A DNA stretch of 64,000 nt from Iodobacter violaceini (lineage in GTDB: Bacteria > Pseudomonadota > Gammaproteobacteria > Burkholderiales > Chitinibacteraceae), in contig NZ_JAAOLX010000001.1 in the NCBI RefSeq assembly GCF_011601265.1, positions 434,001 to 498,000 on the forward strand. The letters are read 5' to 3'. The notes under the pieces were generated by a model that searched no databases, was not told where the DNA came from, and was given only the letters and a program-made list of their open reading frames with translations. Shown here piece after piece: positions 59,434-64,000 of this stretch (positions are counted from its first letter, which is position 1; the number at the start of each line of letters is the position of its first letter). The translations under genes and the position numbers were made by a program.

Positions 59434-61788
59434 TTAGACTCTCAGCGTCGCACCGCTTGCTTCGGCAGCACGGATCATATCCGCGACTACAGCGTCGACT
59501 TCCTCATCAGTAAGAGTTTTGTGAGTATCTTGCATTAACATCTTGAAAGCAAGGCTTTTTTTACCTTCTGGAACACCTTTTCCACGGTAGACATCAAACA
59601 CTTCTGATGCTACTAGGAGCGGTTTTTTCAGCTTGGCAAATGCGGCTTGCAGTGTTGCCACAGACAAGCTTTCATCTGCCAGTAAGGCAAGGTCACGGCG
59701 AACAACTTGTAGCTTGGATACTGGCTTAGCTGTAAGCATTTCAACACTTACAAGCGTTTCCACATCCAATTCAAACAAGATGGGCGCTGTGCCTAAATCG
59801 TACGATTGCACCCATTTAGGATGCAGCTCGCCAATCACTCCAACCACGATACCGTTCAGTAATACTTCGGCAGCGCGGCCAGGATGCAGGGCTGGATGTT
59901 CGCTTCGGCGGAAGTCTGCTTTACGCGGAGCAAGCAGTGCTTCTACATCGGCTTTTACATCATAAAAATCAACATGTTGCTTAGCTATGCCCCATTGCTC
60001 GGCGCAGCGGTGGCCCCATGCCAGACCAGCGATTTTCTCTGGCTGGGCATCAGCGGCCGTACCATTAAATACGCGGGCCAGCTCAAACAGGCGCACACGT
60101 TCTTGCTTACGCTTTTGGTTGCCTTGCAATGCGCAGATCAGGCCACCAAACAGGCTGGAGCGCATCACGCTCATCTGGCTGGCGATAGGGTTAAGCAATT
60201 TCACCGGGCAGGTATTGCCCGCAAAATCGGCTTCCCATTTTTCTTCAACAAAGGCGTAGCTGATGGCTTCGAAATAGTCGCGAGCCACCATAATTGATTT
60301 CAGTGCGGCTTTTGCACGGCGATCGCCCTGCTGCGGCAGCATCACCTGACGCGATGCTGAAGGTGCAACAGGAATATTGTCGTAGCCAAACAGGCGGGCA
60401 ATTTCTTCGATCAGATCTTCTTCGATTTCGATATCAAACCGGAAAGAAGGAGGCGTCACAGTAATCACATCGCCAGCAAGCGATGTTGGCAAAGCCAGAC
60501 GAGCCAGCAAGGCAAGGATTTCATCTGCGGATAGCTGAATACCCAAAACTTTAGCCACGCGCGATACACGCAAGGCCACAGCCGGGCGAGCTGGCAGCTC
60601 AGCCTTTGCTTCTGTAACCGGGCCAGCTTCACCGCCGCAGATATCCAGAATCAGCTGTGTAGCGCGCTCAAGTGCATTCACCACATTGGCAAAGTCGATA
60701 CCGCGTTCAAAACGATGCGAACTGTCTGAGCTGAAACCCACGCGACGAGAGCGGCCTGCGATCGTGCCTGGCGCAAAGAAAGCGGATTCTAAAAAGATAT
60801 TTTGTGTGCCAGCCACTACAGACGATGCTAAACCACCCATAATACCTGCCAGTGCTAAGGGCTGAGCAGCATCGGCAATCACCAGCATATCGGCTTCAAG
60901 CATCAACTCTTTTTCATTCAGCAGCGTAATTTTTTCGCCCTGCTGAGCAAAGCGTGCCTGAATACCACCTTGCAGCTTATCAGCGTCAAAGGCGTGCATT
61001 GGCTGGCCAAGCTCCAGCAAGACGTAGTTTGTTACGTCAACAATCGCCGAGACAGTACGTAAACCTGAGCGCTCTAAGCGTTGCTTCATCCAATCTGGAG
61101 TCACAGCAGCTTGATTTACATTTTTGATTACACGCCCAGCGTAACGAGGGCATGCTGCGCCCGCATTGAGTGATACGGCAATCACATCGTCACAGGCTGG
61201 AACGACGGCTTTAATTTCAACCGGATGAAGCACGGCATCCGTTAAAGCAGCCACTTCGCGCGCAATGCCTTTAATCGACAGGCAATCAGTGCGGTTTGGA
61301 GTGAGCTTTAAAGTCAGCAAGCGATCATCAAGCTGCAAGTATTCGCGAATCGGCATGCCAACAGGCGCGTCGCTTGGCAAAATCATCAGGCCGTCAACAT
61401 CGCTTGGCATACCTAATTCATCGCCAGAACACAGCATACCGAAGGATTCAACGCCGCGAACCTTGGCTTTTTTGATATTAAAATCGCCAGGCAAAGCAGC
61501 CCCCACGCGGGCGCAAGGCACTTTAATGCCTGGAGCCACATTCGGTGCGCCGCACACGATTTGCAGTGGCTCAGCCTCACCTACATTTACGCTGCAAACA
61601 TTCAGTTTGTCGGCGTTTTCATGCTTGGTAACAGACAACACCTCTGCCACAAACACTTGAGTAAACTCAGGGGCAGCAGGGTCATTTTCTTCTACTTCTA
61701 AACCGGCCATTGTTAATAAATGGGCCAGCTGCTCAGAATTTAGTGCCGGGTTCACCCAGCTACGCAACCATTGTTCAGAAAATTTCAT
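59434..61788 (-). CDS. pheT: Phenylalanine-tRNA ligase beta subunit
   Basis: The 784-residue beta chain of the alpha2-beta2 enzyme. It has an N-terminal tRNA-binding EMAP-like domain ([23 protein letters not shown]), B3/B4 editing domain ([13 protein letters not shown]), B5 and the C-terminal anticodon-binding FDX-ACB domain ([13 protein letters not shown]). The start at ATG 61788 is preferred over GTG 61797. It follows pheS by about 100 bp. Confidence 0.97.
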   Translation of the reverse strand: MKFSEQWLRSWVNPALNSEQLAHLLTMAGLEVEENDPAAPEFTQVFVAEVLSVTKHENADKLNVCSVNVGEAEPLQIVCGAPNVAPGIKVPCARVGAALPGDFNIKKAKVRGVESFGMLCSGDELGMPSDVDGLMILPSDAPVGMPIREYLQLDDRLLTLKLTPNRTDCLSIKGIAREVAALTDAVLHPVEIKAVVPACDDVIAVSLNAGAACPRYAGRVIKNVNQAAVTPDWMKQRLERSGLRTVSAIVDVTNYVLLELGQPMHAFDADKLQGGIQARFAQQGEKITLLNEKELMLEADMLVIADAAQPLALAGIMGGLASSVVAGTQNIFLESAFFAPGTIAGRSRRVGFSSDSSHRFERGIDFANVVNALERATQLILDICGGEAGPVTEAKAELPARPAVALRVSRVAKVLGIQLSADEILALLARLALPTSLAGDVITVTPPSFRFDIEIEEDLIEEIARLFGYDNIPVAPSASRQVMLPQQGDRRAKAALKSIMVARDYFEAISYAFVEEKWEADFAGNTCPVKLLNPIASQMSVMRSSLFGGLICALQGNQKRKQERVRLFELARVFNGTAADAQPEKIAGLAWGHRCAEQWGIAKQHVDFYDVKADVEALLAPRKADFRRSEHPALHPGRAAEVLLNGIVVGVIGELHPKWVQSYDLGTAPILFELDVETLVSVEMLTAKPVSKLQVVRRDLALLADESLSVATLQAAFAKLKKPLLVASEVFDVYRGKGVPEGKKSLAFKMLMQDTHKTLTDEEVDAVVADMIRAAEASGATLRV

Positions 61789-61892
61789 CACTCGCACCTA
61801 CAGATGCGCGGACGGTACAACATCCGCTGTAGAAAGCCAGCCAGAACAGCTCTCTTTAAAGAACTGCTTTAGCTGCGCCACTTTTCAACTTA

Positions 61893-62879
61893 TTACTTGA
61901 ACTGTTCGAGGAAGGAAATATCGTTCTCGAAGAAGAGGCGTAAATCATTTACACCGTAATACAGCATCGCGAAACGATCCAGGCCAATACCAAATGCAAA
62001 GCCGGTGAATTTTTCGCTATCAATACCTACATTCTTCAGCACATTGGGGTGCACCATGCCGCAACCGCCCACTTCCATCCAGCCCTTAGACCACTTTACG
62101 TCGATCTCAGCCGAAGGCTCAGTAAAGGGGAAGAAAGAGGGGCGAAAGCGCACTTCCAGATCATCACGTTCAAAGAACTGACGCAGAAAGCTAACAATCA
62201 CGCTTTTTAAATCGGCAAAGGAGACATCCTGATCAACCCACAAGCCTTCCATCTGATGGAACATTGGCGAGTGTGTGGCATCAGAATCAACACGGTAAAC
62301 CCGGCCCGGCGCGATAATTTTAATCGGCGGCTCGTGGCTTTCCATGTAACGCGCTTGAATCGGGGAAGTATGCGTGCGCAACACTTCACCACCTTCTACA
62401 TAAAAGGTGTCTTGCATGCCGCGGGCAGGATGATCCGGCGGCAGATTCAAGGCTTCAAAATTATAAAAATCTGTTTCGATTTCGGGGCCATCGGCCACTG
62501 CGAAACCCATAGAGTGAAACAATGCTTCGATGCGCTCACGCACCTTAGTCACCGGATGCAAACCACCTGCAGCAAGGCCACGGCCTGGCAGAGTGATATC
62601 AAGTGCTTCAGCCGCCAGCTGCTTTGCTAATTTTTCATTAGCAATGGCTTCACGACGAGTATTTAGTGATGCTTCAAAAGCTTGCTTAGCCTGATTAACA
62701 ATTGCACCAAAAGATTTTTTTTCTTCGGGCGGCAAGGTGGCTAACTGTTTTAAGAGCGCAGAAATCTCGCCCTGCTTGCCAATAAATTGCGCCTTGGCAT
62801 TTTCAAGTTCGTTCGGGTCATTGGTTGCATTTAATGCAGCCAGGCCTTTTTCCAGAATCGCTTGTACGTTATCAACCAT
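61893..62879 (-). CDS. pheS: Phenylalanine-tRNA ligase alpha subunit
   Basis: The 328-residue catalytic alpha chain, charging tRNA-Phe with pheT. Class II motifs are visible: motif 1 region [19 protein letters not shown], motif 2 ([19 protein letters not shown]) and motif 3 ([17 protein letters not shown]). It has the coiled N-terminal arm (1-90). A strong terminator lies between rplT and pheS, so it likely uses its own promoter or read-through. Confidence 0.97.
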   Translation of the reverse strand: MVDNVQAILEKGLAALNATNDPNELENAKAQFIGKQGEISALLKQLATLPPEEKKSFGAIVNQAKQAFEASLNTRREAIANEKLAKQLAAEALDITLPGRGLAAGGLHPVTKVRERIEALFHSMGFAVADGPEIETDFYNFEALNLPPDHPARGMQDTFYVEGGEVLRTHTSPIQARYMESHEPPIKIIAPGRVYRVDSDATHSPMFHQMEGLWVDQDVSFADLKSVIVSFLRQFFERDDLEVRFRPSFFPFTEPSAEIDVKWSKGWMEVGGCGMVHPNVLKNVGIDSEKFTGFAFGIGLDRFAMLYYGVNDLRLFFENDISFLEQFK

Positions 62880-62974
62880 GATCTTGCGGCAATCTCAGGC
62901 AAATTGTTTTGCTTTAGCTGACATACCAATAAAGAAAATCAGCAAAAGCACCCCCTTGGATAAACCAAAGGAAT

Positions 62975-62999
62975 AAAAAAGGGAGGCCAGAAGCCTCCC
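62975..62999 (-). terminator. Intrinsic terminator after rplT
   Basis: On the minus strand GGGAGGC-TTCTG-GCCTCCC is followed by six T and ATT. It ends the infC-rpmI-rplT message, or attenuates it before pheS. Confidence 0.9.
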
Positions 63000-63018
63000 C
63001 CTCTTGTCGACCAGCCGA

Positions 63019-63378
63019 TTAGGCGGCTAGTTTCGCCTTAGCAACTTCAACAAACTGAGCAAAAGCTGGTTTGTCAAAGATAGCCATATCAGCGAGAACC
63101 TTACGGTCAACTTCAATACCAGCTTTCTTCAGACCGTTCATGAAACGGCTGTAGGCCAGACCACACTCACGGGAAGCAGCGTTGATACGCGCAATCCATA
63201 GGCGACGGAACTGACGCTTCTTCTGACGACGGTCACGGTAAGCGTATTGACCTGCCTTCATGACAGCCTGTTTGGCTACACGATAGACATTTTTACGACG
63301 ACCACGGTAGCCTTTGGCCAGAGCGAGGATCTTTTTATGACGGGCACGAGCTGTAACACCACGTTTAACGCGAGGCAT
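63019..63378 (-). CDS. rplT: 50S ribosomal protein L20
   Basis: A 119-residue early assembly protein binding 23S r[25 protein letters not shown] and [18 protein letters not shown] are conserved. It follows rpmI by 16 bp. L20 often represses this operon by binding its mRNA leader. Confidence 0.98.
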   Translation of the reverse strand: MPRVKRGVTARARHKKILALAKGYRGRRKNVYRVAKQAVMKAGQYAYRDRRQKKRQFRRLWIARINAASRECGLAYSRFMNGLKKAGIEVDRKVLADMAIFDKPAFAQFVEVAKAKLAA

Positions 63379-63394
63379 GAGTCTTTTCCTTTAG

Positions 63395-63592
63395 TTATGC
63401 GTAGGGCAACATTGCACGGACAGAAGGCATGTTCGACGCATCGACCATACTTGTACCGCGCAGCTGGCGCTTAGTCTTAGTGGTTTTCTTGGTTAAGATG
63501 TGACGCTTGAAAGCGTGACTACGCTTAACGCCACCACCACCGAGAACCTTGAAGCGCTTTTTAGCGCTGCTCTTGGTCTTCATCTTAGGCAT
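63395..63592 (-). CDS. rpmI: 50S ribosomal protein L35
   Basis: A 65-residue protein with the family signature [19 protein letters not shown] and LRGTSMV. It is between infC and rplT as usual. The 167-bp infC-rpmI gap can fold strongly and may hold the L20 control site. Confidence 0.98.
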   Translation of the reverse strand: MPKMKTKSSAKKRFKVLGGGGVKRSHAFKRHILTKKTTKTKRQLRGTSMVDASNMPSVRAMLPYA

Positions 63593-63759
63593 GATGAACT
63601 CCTACTACTGAGTTAGATAGGGCGACAGGCGCCATAGCGGTTGCCCGCTCTGCACTTAATACCTGCCACCACGCTTTTATTACGGCTGCTGGCTGGTTTT
63701 AAACAAACAACCAGCCTTACCAGGCGCAGCCGCTAGCCCGGTCGTTTTACAAAGGGAAA

Positions 63760-64000
63760 TTAAGCGGCTTTCTTTTTAGGAGCCAGCATCATCACCATTT
63801 GACGCCCTTCCAGACGCGGATATTGCTCAACCACAACCAAATCGCCAAGATCAGCTTCAACACGTTTCAGCTGAGCCATACCGATTTCCTGGTGAGCCAT
63901 TTCGCGGCCACGGAAGCGCAAAGTAATCTTTGCTTTATCGCCATCGGCGAGGAAGCGGGTCAGATTACGCAGTTTGATCTGGTAATCGTTCTCGTCCGTA
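63760..64000 (-). CDS. infC: Translation initiation factor IF-3 (partial, 5' end outside window)
   Basis: The last 79 codons are present and end MLAPKKKAA. The C-terminal domain is clear ([35 protein letters not shown]). IF-3 binds the 30S subunit and checks start codons. The gene continues past the right edge. Confidence 0.98.
   Translation of the reverse strand, partial: TDENDYQIKLRNLTRFLADGDKAKITLRFRGREMAHQEIGMAQLKRVEADLGDLVVVEQYPRLEGRQMVMMLAPKKKAA

Overview
The window comes from a betaproteobacterial chromosome, most likely Neisseriales/Chromobacteriaceae (an Iodobacter- or Chromobacterium-like organism). The evidence is the housekeeping block at the right end, read on the minus strand: infC-rpmI-rplT-pheS-pheT-ihfA-merR-tRNA-Pro. 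The rest is accessory DNA laid down in several layers. The genus is an inference; no search could be run.

Layout. (1) 1-11548, minus strand: a type I restriction-modification operon, half-hsdS - hsdM - hsdS - [dCTP-deaminase-like - RavA-like MoxR AAA+ ATPase - ViaA-like VWA protein] - hsdR (hsdR runs off the left edge). Three non-Hsd genes sit between the specificity and restriction subunits with overlapping junctions, so the locus looks like a composite defence operon. (2) 11685-12918: an IS3-family element with an A_AAA_AAG frameshift site. It cuts off the 5' end of an mcrC gene and no mcrB is left. (3) 14.2-17.1 kb: decayed DNA, a Sel1-like protein, a HAD-like protein plus a frameshifted remnant of a related gene, and four direct repeats that resemble a transposon end. 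(4) 17470-22331: an orphan type VI secretion module: VgrG, a candidate membrane-active effector and a polytopic candidate immunity protein.

(5) About 22.5-58.7 kb: a P2-like (Peduovirus-type) prophage in tRNA-Pro(GGG). It has the complete P2 order: portal Q and terminase P leftward; O N M L X, lysis genes, R S V W J I H G FI FII E/E' T U D rightward; then HicAB, repressor, Ogr-like activator, HUH replication protein A, excisionase-like protein and integrase beside the tRNA. E/E' keeps its T_TTT_TTA frameshift. A beta-class DNA methyltransferase has been inserted between E' and the tape measure gene.

(6) Between the putative attL and a P2-like cos site (29909-29927), next to portal gene Q, is a very AT-rich cassette: an OLD-like ATPase with TOPRIM-like motifs, a ParB-like protein, a D12-class DNA adenine methylase and a GNAT acetyltransferase. 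In P2-like phages this position is a known antiviral-gene hotspot. The ATPase/ParB-like/methylase set is the best candidate here for an undescribed defence system: the ATPase-nuclease and ParB-like protein would be the effector, and the methylase would mark self DNA. That function is inferred from gene families and position.

How the parts fit: the chromosome carries at least three independent anti-mobile-element loci (the Hsd composite, the broken McrC locus and the prophage cassette), one anti-competitor locus (T6SS) and one toxin-antitoxin locus (HicAB). The P2-like prophage is structurally complete, and its late genes probably answer to the Ogr-like protein through TGT-N13-ACA sites ahead of O, V and FI.
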